64,000 bases of DNA. Origin: Mantis religiosa (lineage: Eukaryota > Arthropoda > Insecta > Mantodea > Mantidae). The stretch is from the NCBI GenBank assembly GCA_030765055.1, contig CM060955.1, forward strand, positions 99,446,024 to 99,510,023, read 5' to 3'. Position numbers and translations under genes: made by a program. This document shows, piece after piece, positions 1 to 11,084 of the stretch (positions are counted from its first letter, which is position 1; the number at the start of each line of letters is the position of its first letter). Below the pieces are notes generated by a model. That model saw only the letters and a program-made list of their open reading frames with translations. It was not told where the DNA came from and did not search any database.

Positions 1-112
1 CATGTTATTTGCGTTTTTATAAATGAATTTTTTAAGATACTATTCATCTAGTGCAAAAAAACACAAAGCATTGCTATTAAAGTAACAATAATAAAAAGAA
101 ACATGCATATCA

Positions 113-182
113 GGGATTCGAACTCAAGTTGGGCCACTTACTATACACATACGTTTTACCGCTCGGCTACCATGCATACGGC
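113..182 (-). repeat. tRNA-like SINE head fragment
   Basis: Read on the - strand it has an A-box-like GGTAGCCGAGCGG and a B-box GTTCGAATCCC about 45 bases apart, as in tRNA-derived promoters. There is no matching acceptor stem, so it is a SINE or tRNA pseudogene, not a working tRNA. Confidence 0.4.
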
Positions 183-1232
183 CAAGCCGCAAGGCAACTT
201 TCTATCTATAGCTCAGCTTTGAAAAGAATGCAGAGTGGTATTAAAGTGTATATTAGAAAACTTAATTGTTCTTTCACACTGGCCGCGTGGGCCAAAATAA
301 GAAAAGGTAGAGTCAGACTCAAAACCTCAATGCCACAGCCGGGATTAAAATCATTGAACTTTTTAGTCTGACTCTGCCTTACCAATGAGAATAATGTAAA
401 CGCAGCGTCAGCGAATGCTTCCGATGTTTTCCGAATCAAACTTCGTTTATGGCCACAGTTCTTTTTCTTTCTTTCTTTTCTTTTTTCTTTTTTTTTTTTC
501 CAAAAGGGTTATATTCGTGTTAGTCACATACTTCAAAAGATATTTAGGTGGTAAATAACCTAACTAAACTTAGCTTGGATCGGAAACCTAACTTATAAAT
601 GAAGAGCTTGGCGCAATAACATGCTATGTCACATAATTCAAATTCAGAGATATAAAGGAAAGGAGGATTTTAAAAATTCCAAAAATCGGTACAATGTCCC
701 TAGCTTCTCCATCACTATTTTATAGAACCCTTGAACACTTTAAAATCAATATTAACTCCATTTTTTTATGTTTTATAAAACCAAGTTGTAAGAGAAAAAC
801 ATATAATACCTCACTTGCAATATACATGTCGCATAGCATACCTATATACCTACATGTACATATATGGTAAATTCTAAGTATCATTAAGGAATGAATTGTC
901 ATATCGTTTCACTTATAACCACTGTTAAAACATATTGTATTCATTACCGAAGCTGTCTTTGCAAGTATCATGTCAGCGCTGCCAGTGTGTCGAATTTCAT
1001 CCTCCCTAGTAAATCAGCTGATACGGAGCTGTCGCCTTTTGGCATACTAATGGTGTTTCATTAGCAGTTAATCGAAGTTTTAGTCTACAATTAATCTTCA
1101 GATTGCATGTACAAAAGTGAAACCAAGGTAATTTTACCTTCAAGTATGATCAAAATTAATTGACGAATTTTCTACGTCTGATCTGGATGAACCTCGATTA
1201 GCAAAGTTGAAATGAAATGGAAAGCCTGTAAA

Positions 1233-1643
1233 TGCCCGCCTCGGTAGCGTAGATGGCAGCGTGTCTGCCTCACGTTCAGGAGGTCCCGAGTTTGAATCTC
1301 GGTCAGGATGAGTTACCTGGATAAGATTTTTACCGGGATTTTCCCTTACTTATCCTTAAAGACGAATGTCGTGTAGCTGTAAGCTCCATGGATCCTGGAC
1401 ACATTTGAGTATCATTTCATCCATTTCATTCACCGTTCGATATGACTTAACGTTCAAGAGGTCCCGAGTTCACATCTTGGTTAGGTTGAGTTACCTGGAT
1501 AAGGCTTTTTCCGGGGTTTCCCTTATCCTGATAGACGAATGTCGGGTAACTCTAAGCTGCATGGACCCCGGACTCATTTGCGCATCACTTCACCCATTTC
1601 CTTCATCGTCCGAGATGACTTAACGTTGGAGGACGTAGGTAAA
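1233..1643 (+). repeat. SINE-A, head-to-tail dimer
   Basis: The first unit (about 1233-1455) has the tRNA-like head TCGGTAGCGTAGATGG, a B-box-like GAGTTTGAATCTCGG and the body GAGTTACCTGGATAAG. At 1450-1455 it passes straight into a second, head-truncated unit beginning CAAGAGGTCCCGAG, which runs to TTGGAGGACGTA at about 1640. The junction falls on the string ACGTT, which occurs both in the head (CTCACGTTCAAGAG) and near the end (CTTAACGTTGGAGG). Confidence 0.85.
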
Positions 1644-1660
1644 TGAAACAAAAAAAATAG

Positions 1661-1790
1661 CGGGAGGAAGGATGAGGCGAGAGGAGACAGAGGGTGGTCG
1701 TCCCAAGGAACCATGATTGTGCAGGGGGCAGGTTCCAAGTTGGTAACTCCATGACAGACCAGAACAACTGACATCCCACCCTATTGTTTT
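1661..1790 (+). repeat. repeat family G fragment
   Basis: It matches by eye the segments at about 5230-5350 and 61715-61810. The shared string is GGGAGGAAGGATGAGG, then a purine-rich run, a CCAAGG block and a CCAGTTGGAAACTCCC-like block. Family unknown. Confidence 0.55.
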
Positions 1791-2196
1791 AATCGACAAA
1801 ACATTGGAAGGCAAAACGATTTATTCTGAGCAGTCACGTATTAACTGATGTAAAATTAAAATATAATCATAGAGTATAGACATACCCTAAATACTTACAC
1901 TTTTTCTTCTGAAACGTGTCTTGTCTATCTTGGCTGGGATTCAAACCCACAGCCTACGGTTTATTGTGCGTCAGACCCAGAGTGAAAGGGTAAATGAAAG
2001 TTTCCTAGAGGCGGCCAGAATCCATAGATGGCACTCAACCATTGTGTATCCTTAACGCGTAAGTAAGCATAGGTAACTTCTTCAGCCCGATGGAGTTCCA
2101 GGTCGCCGCAGAGTCTACCGCTAGCCACCCAGGTCCAACTGATCAATCCGCCTCCTCTGGAAGGGGTACCAGGAGACCAGAGCGCATCCCTTCAAC

Positions 2197-2200
2197 CGCC

Positions 2201-2275
<75 letters not shown>
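2197..2275 (+). repeat. CAC/CAT trinucleotide microsatellite
   Basis: CAC repeats pass into about 20 CAT/ATC units. On the - strand this GAT run directly follows CCAATCCTTGAA, the 3' end of the adjoining reverse-transcriptase fragment, so it is probably that element's terminal microsatellite. Confidence 0.9.
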
Positions 2276-3095
2276 TTCAAGGATTGGGCCCTGTGATCCG
2301 TTCCGTTCTCTTCAAGAGCCTACTGATCCTTCCAGCGTAGAGCTGGGCGTCCCACATCTCTCTTTCCCTTCGGCATATAATCTAAAACTCTTCTTGGAAG
2401 TCGTTCCGCGTCCATTCTTAAAATATGATTTTTCCATTCATTTTTGTTCTTTATTCTTTTACTGTTTAAATTAAAAATCCCAAGCTCTTCTCTTATTTTT
2501 TCGTTTCTTACGTGGTCTATTCTTTTATAACCTGCCACGCTTCTCAAAAGTCTCATCTCTACCGATTCTAGCTGTTTGCGTTGGTTCTTTGCCAGTGTCC
2601 ATATTTCGGAACCGTATGTTAACGTTGGGACTGCATTATCTTATAAAATTTCATATGTGTTTCCTTTCGTGTGTTCCTGTTCAGGAACACACATTTGATT
2701 GAATCTGTTTAATTTCACCTCCATATCTTTGTTGTTATTGGCTACTGTGTAGCCTAGATAGTTAAAACTATTAACCTGTTCTATTATGTTATTGTTTATA
2801 ACTATTTTTGCTCTTATGTTGTTCCTCCCTCTAAAAGCCATTACTGTAGTTTTGTGTTCTGAGATTGAAAGGTTATATATGTTCGCTATGTTGTTTAAAC
2901 TATATACTGCTCTTTGCATGTCATCTTCTGAGTGGGATATTATCACTTGATAATACTGTATTTAAAATCATGTTTCCATTCAGTGCACTTTGTTTTATAT
3001 TTTGCTGCCATTCTTGTACCATATTATCAATATAGATATTAAACAGTAAAGGCCATAGAGGGCATCCTTGTCGTACTCCAACCGAATACCGTTTT
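2276..3095 (-). pseudogene. non-LTR retrotransposon (RTE-like) 3' fragment, copy 1
   Basis: The - strand encodes in order GVRQGCPLWPLLFNIYID (RT palm, motif B region, about 3082-3030), then ISHSEDDMQRAVYSLNN and FNYLGYTVANNNKDME (2946-2720), and a C-terminal block with RLLRSVAGYKR and PKGKRDVGRPALRW (2556-2320). This C-terminal block is typical of arthropod non-LTR elements related to RTE/BovB; the clade call is my inference. Where the catalytic YADD should be, the frame reads YYQVIIS, so the two aspartates are lost. It is also frame-shifted between the blocks and truncated at its 5' end. It is a dead, 5'-truncated copy with a GAT-rich 3' tail. Confidence 0.75.
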
Positions 3096-3560
3096 CAGAG
3101 GGCAGGCACCATCAGCTACCTCACTGAGTTTTGCTCACTGGAAAGACTGTATGAAGAAATGAATAAAGCAGAAGGACGCGAAATGGGAGATATTGGGTAA
3201 ATATCCTTCCCAGCATTGGCCTAATGAGCTAGGGAAACCCCGAAGAAACCCAAGGTCATGGAGGCCGTCCCAAATGCAGGCTACACACGCTACCATTCAG
3301 CTCGGTCCTTCTAAAACTTCCTTCTGCAGTGGAATTGTTTAGCTCTAGTAAAAATAATGTTTTAGATTTTTTGCAGTGCCCACAGAGGTTTCTGCATCAA
3401 CAGAACATCGCACACATGTAATAATTTCTATGAATTAAATAAACCTGCCAATCGGCAGATGGCAGCACTTTGGTGTGAAAATCTCGGATATCCAGTTTTA
3501 TCATATTATCCCATTTTATCCTAATTACCTCTGTTTACGATCCTGTTATAACAAATGAGT

Positions 3561-3893
3561 CCTGCGCCGAGGCGTAATGAGCTAAGGCATCCTGCTTTGG
3601 TTCCCTGTCACGGAAAGCACCCGGGATCCATTCCACCCCTGGGTGGTGCGGATTTTAAGTCCCGGGTATAGGCCGGTGCCCACTCAGCATTGTGAGGAAA
3701 ATGAGAAGCTACGACAGGTAGCGGCTCCGGTTGCGTAAGCCAACTTTCAGGCTGGGGTTGCCGAGATGCTGATCACATCTCCTCCCCGTATCGTTTGGAT
3801 GATCGCCCACCGCTGCCTTACGTATGTGGCCGTGATGCCGGCAGTCAGGTTGACAGGCTTTGGTCCTCTAGGTCTGTTGCACCACGGATTGAT
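3561..3893 (+). repeat. SINE-C / dispersed repeat copy
   Basis: It shares GCCCACTCARCATTGTGA, a CTACGA-AGGT block, GCTGATCACATCTCC-like and GATCG blocks with 56380-56665. A possible A-box (TAATGAGCTAAGG) and B-box (GGGATCCATTCC) sit near the left end. The repeat status is seen; tRNA ancestry is uncertain. Confidence 0.6.
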
Positions 3894-3899
3894 TGTTTA

Positions 3900-5170
3900 T
3901 GAAATCTATATCTAGAATTTTCTGAGAATGTCCTCAGAAGTACTCTTTATTGTGAATGGCCTTTGTATAACTGATAAAGTACGAAAATTTACTTTATTAC
4001 TAATTTTATTGTTGGTAAAATGAGAATGTGAGAATACGATAGGCTTAAAGCGATGTAAAGGTGTTTAAAGTTGGTCCTATGCCATGCTATTCTCTTTGGA
4101 TCTCCATGACATCAAAGTCGAATGACTTTCCATTCGAAAAACTGACATTCAACCAAATGACAAGGAGTATCTCGGAAATATGGTTTACTCCACAAAAGAG
4201 TATTTTACTAGGTCTAAGTAAATTGTTTTTCTACAGTAAAGAAATATCCCTTACGTTTACCAATTATGCCAAATTCATCCAAAATGAATGGAATTTCAAG
4301 GACATTCCAAAAACATCAAGATATGCATGTATTTCAAATGTTATGAAGATATTTCTAAGATACTTAGCTACAGTGTCAAAATCTTAAGAGCCTTTTTTGA
4401 AAAAATCACAACTCTCGGAAAATATTCCGAGTAGAGATTTTCTAAAAACAATCTTCGTGTTGAAGCAGTTATTTCAGACATTTTATGTTGTTTGAGAGGA
4501 ATAGTTGGAGGAATTGTAATGTTTAATGAAATGGATATAATGTGAAATAGGTTATGAGTAACCACGACAACCTCAAATGAGAGGAAGTTGTTAAAAGTTT
4601 TAAAGATCTTTATTCTGCTTAAGAACGTCGTAGGAGAAAGACGTACATTTGTATCTCTCCGAGGTTGTGCAGAATTATTTTGAGTGTGCATTTAAGATGC
4701 ACAAATAGCGTGTGTGTAAGAAAGTAATAGTTTTGGCTTCACTCTTCGTCACATCATTGAAGTGTAAAGATGTGTTATCTGTAGTGTCGATCTTCAAGTT
4801 TGCAGAATCTTAATCTGCAAGGATTCAGTATTGAGTATTTTATAAAAGGATATAATTTACAGATCTTAACATTGTGATAGGATATAATAACGGTTTTAGT
4901 AGGATAAATTCCAATATTTTGAAGAAGAGAAAATTTGTTATTGTTTTCTACAAATTATTCTCGCTCTGATACTACGGCCAGAGAGAGAGGGAAGACTCAT
5001 TGCTCCAGATCGCCAAGACGTAGGTACTTCCTCAAGATCGACACAGAAGGTGAGAATAATTAACCACCTTCCATCCTTAGCACCTATGCACCAAATTATT
5101 CATCTTCAGTGTTGCATCCTGGCAGATGCTAAATTTAAATACTAATTTGGTACTTAATTTAGGATTAGGA
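3900..5170. other. unassigned AT-rich stretch
   Basis: ORFs of 108 (+) and 107 (-) residues occur at 4061-4387 and 4368-4691. They have no motif I recognise, no obvious splice context and AT-driven composition. I see no other feature here. Confidence 0.3.
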
Positions 5171-5181
5171 TTACTACGGAG

Positions 5182-5725
5182 GGGATTCGAAACCGAAACC
5201 TGAAGTTTATTGTACCGAAGTCTCAAGTGATGCATCTCCGGGAGGGAGGATGAGGTGGGAAAAGAAAGAGGACGGCCTTCCCAAGGAGTGACGACAATAC
5301 AGTGGGCAGGATCCCTACTATTTACCAGTTGGAAACTCCCCGGCAGGCCAACACAACCAGATCCCACACTCTGCGGTCCTGAAACGGCTCATCAGGTGCG
5401 CCCGGAGACCGAAAACCGTCCTACCGAAGGAGGAAGTGTTTACCAAGGAGCATATCATCCTGCCATGCAGCGCCGAGATACGCACCGACACTTCTACCCT
5501 GAAAGATACCACCAGATGAGAGATGATGTGAAATGAAAATGGAGATGAAATGAAGGGGCAGTAAATTCGGGGGATTTAATAAACATACCTACTTATCATT
5601 CGCCTGGTGACCCGGGAAAACCCCGAAAAAACCATGGGTCAGGTAGGTAGGCCACGAGGATCGAACCTGAACCTTCCGAATGCAGACCACAGAACTAAAC
5701 CGTCTGACCCATCTCGTTCGTCAGA
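5182..5725 (+). repeat. repeat family G, longer copy
   Basis: It runs from GGGATTCGAAACCG through GGGAGGGAGGATGAGG, CCAGTTGGAAACTCC, GAAAACCGTCC, GTTTACCAAGGAGCAT and AGAGATGATGTGAAATG to a TGACCCGGGAAAACCCC block. The same order occurs at about 61650-62985, where a solo LTR interrupts it. Coding potential is not evident. It may be a composite SINE or an untranslated part of a larger element. Confidence 0.65.
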
Positions 5726-5729
5726 GATA

Positions 5730-7600
5730 CACATTTGAACCTTTTTATAAAAGATTTAGGGGGTCCAAAGTCTATCGACCACAAGAAGGCAGCCGTGGAA
5801 TGAAGAGGGAAAGGGATTTAAGCTGTTTATTTGCTCTTTTATTGGATCTGTTTGCTAAGAAATGAGTGTATGTGAGTGCATGAGTCACCCATACTGCCAG
5901 ATCTAATGTTCGTTTCCGTAATGTATTGAATTTGTATGTATTTTACATGAACCTAGCTTCCTTATATCCAGGAGGCGAGTATAAGCACAGAAAAAATGAC
6001 AACGCTACACTTTCCTCCGCCTTGCCTTCTTGTGTTGGGTGTACAGTAACGAATTTTTGGCTGAATATAAAGTTTATCTACTTAGTAGAGAAAGTGGTAA
6101 ACAAATTTCAAATGTATACTACCTTTAGAAAACGTTGTTCCATTATTAACTTGACCATTATCGTACAATCAGCTCTCGCAGACTACTGTCTGAAATAGAT
6201 TTTTGTACGATGTAAAATACAAACTTCCTTGTTTAACGTAATCGGGGTTGAGAAGAATTTTTAACATGATTTTTGAGTCACTGGAAACAAGGTTATCCCG
6301 ATATCAGAACAACTTTCCTTTAAAAACCGGCTTGTTTGCGACTTGCTCGTGTACCTGTCTCTCTCTCTCGCTCTCTCCCTCTCCACAACATACATGTGGG
6401 GCAAACCACACGCTAAGTTTGCCGCCCCGTCAAAAGGGCGAGTGGGTGGGGTGAGGACAAGCCACGCCCAGTCTTCGTTCCCCCCACTTTCCTCCCCTCG
6501 CTCAAGCAGGCAAAGTGATCAAGAAAACACAAGGGGCCGCTGCGGTCATCACACCGGCAGTGCATTTCTGTCACTAGACTTGCTGCCTCAGGACTTTGGG
6601 GCCAAACTTTTAAAAGCGAATGAAACTAACGCTTATTTTATTTTATTTCAACTCAAGCATGCAGTAGGTAACTAAACCACTACTATCTATACTTACTCCC
6701 GTTCATTTGTCTTTCTATACTTATTCCCGTTCATTTGTTTGTCTACAGTTTAACACAAAACAGTAAGTGAAAATCGTTTCTAGGAAGCCACGGAATAATA
6801 AACTTATTTTAACTAGCATGTTCTGGTTTAAAGTATTTAAACTGCAGCTTAGATTCGAAAACAATATTAGCTATCTTTAATTTTTTATTGTTTTTAAGCC
6901 AATTTGAAATATGCTGAAAATATTGATCCAACAATATTGCGTAAACACTTTTACCTCTATATGTACAATGGTTTACATAATATTTGAAAAGGCTCTCCAT
7001 CTAAATTACCCTTATTTTTGTAGCGATTTCGACAACATTTACAGATTTTCTTCAAATCCTTCAAATCCATAAATCCATGACAAGATCTTACTTACGCAGG
7101 GGACCAAAAAGAAAGACCAAACTAATACTTCAACAGTCAGCGTTGTGAGTCTTAGATTTTTTTGCAAGCAGAAGTAGTACAGGCATTTGACAGCGTCTAA
7201 ATAAAATATCTGTATAACTACTTTGTCAAATATACAGTTTATGATTAAAATATTCCTGAATTTAAAAGAAATGGATGTTTCACCAACCATGTAAGTATAT
7301 ACTGTAGGCTTAAAATGTTTAATATGTGAGTGTTTTACACTATCAGGTAAATTATTATATATTTTAAACCTATATAGGTATCTGCATATAATTATTCCGA
7401 GTTTTAGATACTCTAAAATAAGGCAACTTTACATTGGTTTTGCCCCTGTTGTTGTATAAATGTAAGTCGCTTCTTAAAATAGGGTTATGTCGAGAGTCAT
7501 GCATAAAAAGTAAAACCTCCAAAATACACAGATTATGTATAAATAATTGAAATGCCTAGTTCAATGAATATTGCTTTCCATGGAGCTAAATCAAAACAGT
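5730..7600. other. unassigned stretch
   Basis: It holds only short ORFs and a GC-richer patch at 6360-6600 with a CTCTCTC run at about 6358-6385. No gene, RNA or repeat that I recognise. Confidence 0.3.
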
Positions 7601-7613
7601 TTTTAATTATTCT

Positions 7614-7850
7614 GTTTTATAATTTACGTCCTCCAACGTTAAGTCATATCGGACGATGAATGGAATTGGTGAAATGATGCTCAAATGAGCCCAGGGTCCG
7701 TAGAGCTTAGAGCTACCCAATATTCGTCATTGAGGACAAGGGAAAACTCCGAAAATAAATTATCCAGGTAACTCACCGTGAACGAGATTCGAACTCGGGA
7801 TCTTTAGAACGTGAGACAGACACACTACCATCTATGCTACCAAGGTGGGC
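7614..7850 (-). repeat. SINE-A with target-site duplication
   Basis: This antisense copy starts after an AT tail with ACGTCCTCCAACGTTAAG and ends with the head GCTACCAAGGTGGGC. Flanking direct repeats TTTTTAATTATTCT (7600-7613) and TTTTTAATCATTTT (7851-7864) look like a 14-bp target duplication with two mismatches. Confidence 0.85.
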
Positions 7851-7913
7851 TTTTTAATCATTTTAATTACTTTCTTCTGAAGACAAATATACTTCATTTA
7901 CCTTACTATTATA

Positions 7914-8573
7914 CAGTGTGATCCATATAAACCTGAACCAATTTAATAGCACACACGTGCAACTTTGGGAGAATATATACACAATTGGGAGATTACATTA
8001 CACTATTTACATCTCGGAGAAAATATTGGAAGTGTCCTCCACCAGCATCTATACATGTTTGCACTCGTCTCACCATATTCTCTGAAGTTTTACGGAGAGT
8101 ATCCTCGCCAATGTTACTTATTTTGGTTCGAATGGATTCCTTGAGAAAATCAATTGTCCGTGGCCTATTCTTGTACACTCTATTTTTTAGACACCCCCAC
8201 AAGAAAAATTCCGGTGAGGTTAGTTCAGGGGATCTGGGCGGCCACAGACCTTTTGAGGTTATTCGATTATCAAAGAAACTGGTTACAAGTTCCTTGGAGT
8301 CATTAGATGTATGGCACGTTGCTCCATCTTGCTGGAAATAACCTTCTCTAAATTCGATATCATCTCCGTATAACTTCAGAGAATATGGTGAGACGAGTGC
8401 AAACGTGTATAGATGCTGGTGGAGGACATTTCCAACATTTTCTCTGAGATGTAAATAGTGTAATGTAATCTCCCAATTGTGTATTATATTCTCCCAAAGT
8501 TGCACGTGTGTCCTATTATTGGTTCAAAAGTTATGGCATGTTGAAATGGTTCAGATTTATATGGATCGCACTA
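7914..8573 (-). mobile_element. snapback mariner/Tc1-type element (660 bp) between TA dinucleotides
   Basis: Both ends are flanked by TA (7912-7913, 8574-8575). The terminal repeats read CAGTGTGATCCATATAAA and TAGTGCGATCCATATAAA inward. They extend into arms of about 180-200 bp (about 7914-8097 and 8370-8573) that are inverted copies of each other. A central part of about 270 bp is unique. The non-autonomous structure would fold into a long hairpin. Confidence 0.85.
7993..8350 (-). pseudogene. transposase C-terminal remnant inside the snapback element
   Basis: The - strand reads GYFQQDGATCHTSNDSKEL, then SFFDNRITSKGLWPPRSPEL and TSPEFFLWGCLKNRVYKN, ending in RVQTCIDAGGGHFQYF. The QQDGATCH and SPELTSPEFFLWG blocks are the second and third catalytic regions of an IS630/Tc1/mariner DDE transposase. 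The upstream part of the open frame (8505-8351) is only the antisense of the duplicated C-terminal arm, so the 170-residue ORF is a fusion artefact. The N-terminal half with the DNA-binding domain is missing. Confidence 0.8.
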
Positions 8574-8699
8574 TACAACTTAATAAATTAGGCCATATCT
8601 TATAGCTGATTCAAAAAGAGAAAAATACATGCATAACTCTTAGCGTATGTATTGTCTCAAATTTCTTATTAAAAATATAATACTTAATTGACAATCGGT

Positions 8700-9057
8700 T
8701 CAAGTAATCAATAGAGGTCTAAGAGAGTTGGTTGTGAATAAAGAATCCAAAAATTTAGTACAAGTTTCATTTGATGATTCAAAATCACTAGATAAGCTTT
8801 TCAAGGTAAATAAAACAGAAGTTTTGTTAGATTTATTTAAGGCCCAAAACCATTCAGATGTTTTAGCTACGATTGCTTCACATAGTTTAGTCAAGAAGTT
8901 CAAATTATTTCCTCTATTAACAAAAGTGGTATCGTCAGCATACATTATTGCATCAGTAGGTACATTACAAGGTAAATCATTAAATACAATTAAAAACAAG
9001 AAAGGACCTGACACTGATTCCTGTGGGATAGCATTAGTAACAATACACACAGTTTAA
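8700..9057 (-). pseudogene. non-LTR reverse transcriptase fragment (jockey/I-like)
   Basis: The - strand encodes IPQESVSGPFLFLIVFNDLP followed by a YADDTTFVN block near 8950-8920. This is the order of RT palm motifs B' (usually IPQGSVLGPxLF) and C (YADD). The catalytic YADD is intact although the glycine of PQGS is now Glu. No 5' or 3' end is visible. Family assignment is from motif style only. Confidence 0.75.
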
Positions 9058-10420
9058 AGTTCACCAAGCAACAGGAGGGATAAACTGCTTTTATCGTAGT
9101 GATACCGAAATTAAGGGGTGTAATGTATAAAGAATTGTAATAGATTTCAAAGGAGTCTTATATGTTACTACACAAACAGGTGCAGTTGGGTTGAATAGCA
9201 ACGGAGTTGGTTGAGAAAAAAGGTTTTCTCAGTAAGAATCCTGAATGGATAGCACTTGACCTTGTAAAGGTATTCTTCGGACCCTAATAATGACAATGGG
9301 CAAAATTGTCACAGAGGGAATCTTTGTGTATAAAGGGCTTCGAGAAAGTGAAAACTAGACCCTCACGCGCAGCTCTGAGGACAGGCAGTTCGTGGCTGGC
9401 AAGCCATTAAGACAGTCCGAAGCGTGCGGCCGATTAGGGCAGTCCTCTTGTTCTGTTTTGGTCAAAGGAGACCAGTAGTGACGAGAGAAGATATTTGTCC
9501 GTTCATATGTACGTGAAGAACGAATTAAGTTTATCGAGTAATAAGCATTCCACCTTCAGTCTCCCTGAACGGCGATATATTAGTAATCCTTGGTCAGCAA
9601 CTTCAAGTTTGATGTTCTGATAAAAGAAGCAGTTATTAAACCAGTTTGAAACGGGCATTCCAGTGTCATTAAACTATCCTTCTCATCCATACCCACGCAT
9701 ACCTTGAGATTAACCTCAAGGTTTTACCCTGAGCTAAACACCATTTGCTTCAAACCGTCGCCCCAAGTGGAACTCTTTGCTCGCCAATAAATTCGTTTCA
9801 GTAGCATATAGAACTTTTATTTCAAATATTGTCTCTCTGTGACTACGAGATGACGTAAGAGTACCTGTAAGGTTTTCTAATAGTAAAACTGCTTTATTTC
9901 CTTTGCTTCGGGTATCTAGGGTAGCTAAACTTAGGAAAACCAGAATCCTCACGTAGATTTTTCAATATGATCATTATCAGTTTTCTATACAAATTATAGA
10001 ACTGATTTTGGAGTTACAGAAGTCAATAAAAGGAATAAAGTGAAACAGAATACTGGGACCTTTTTCTTGTTTATTTAGAAATTTTCGTATCAAACACACC
10101 CCTCTTTCTTTTCCCTACTCTCATTTTTTTCCCTTAGGGCAATTAGTCCCCTCCCACCATTTCTTGAATTTATGATTCCCCATTTCCAACACCATTCTGG
10201 CTCTTCAACCTCAATTTGATTCCGCGTCGTATCCTCCCTCCCCTTTCCAGCCCAGAAAACAATGAGGAAGATGCGGCTAAAAGTGGAACATTTACAAGTA
10301 TGCATTTTGCTTCCGAAATTGCCGCATTCTTATTATTTAAGCATCATCCTTTATGTGAAAACGAAGTAAATACTTCTGATTCTTCGGTATTTTTATTTCC
10401 TCTACTACCACAGTATGCAG
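9058..10420. other. unassigned stretch
   Basis: There is a GC-richer patch at 9350-9480 following TATAAAGGG at about 9336, but no LTR ends or duplications that I could find. Nothing coding is recognised. Confidence 0.25.
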
Positions 10421-10424
10421 GGGC

Positions 10425-10550
10425 AGTATTGCACTCCACCCAAAAATTTGATGTTTGAGATTTCATTAGAAATATTTATATGTTTGAAGCTCCATGAACC
10501 CAAAGAAAGCATTTTTAGGAAAAAGGCTCTTGGAGGTGTCTATGTATGGT
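10425..10550 (+). repeat. old dispersed repeat (CCACCCAAAAATT core), copy 1
   Basis: It reads TCCACCCAAAAATTTGATGT, then GAGATTTCATTAGAAATA and CATGAACCCAAAGAAAGCA. The same order of blocks recurs at 13.1, 14.5, 19.2, 33.8, 39.4 and 61.5 kb. Confidence 0.6.
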
Positions 10551-11084
10551 AGGTATATTCGGATTTTTATATATATTTTTTAAATGAAAAATCACTTAAA
10601 TCTCAAACTTAATAGTTTAGTTCAGCATGTTCTACGGAATCGAAACGAGATTTTCATGAAAAGCCACTGCATCGTAACTACCCTTTACATGCAATATTAT
10701 ACGAAAGCTTTTACTCCTTTTTAAAACATGACTAAGGATTTTCATTAAGAAAAGACTGCTTAAGATATTTTCACGTTAAATGAAATATTTATTTTGAATT
10801 TTCTTGAAATACCCCCTCAAGTCCTCATTATGACTTTGGCATAACTGGTAAACCATAAGAGGGCAACAAAATCATTACACACAAGGACTTTATGTAAACC
10901 TCGCTAAGCACACAATTTATGTCAAATCATTTTTCTGAAGATAACCATTTTCAAAATATTCCTTCTTGTTGATTTGAATTTTCTATTAATTAAGCTTTTC
11001 TTAAATGGGTCGTGTTACTTGTTTTCTGTTCTTCATGGTCTTGCAATCATGGAATTTCACATAGCGACACGCTGTTAATAAAAG

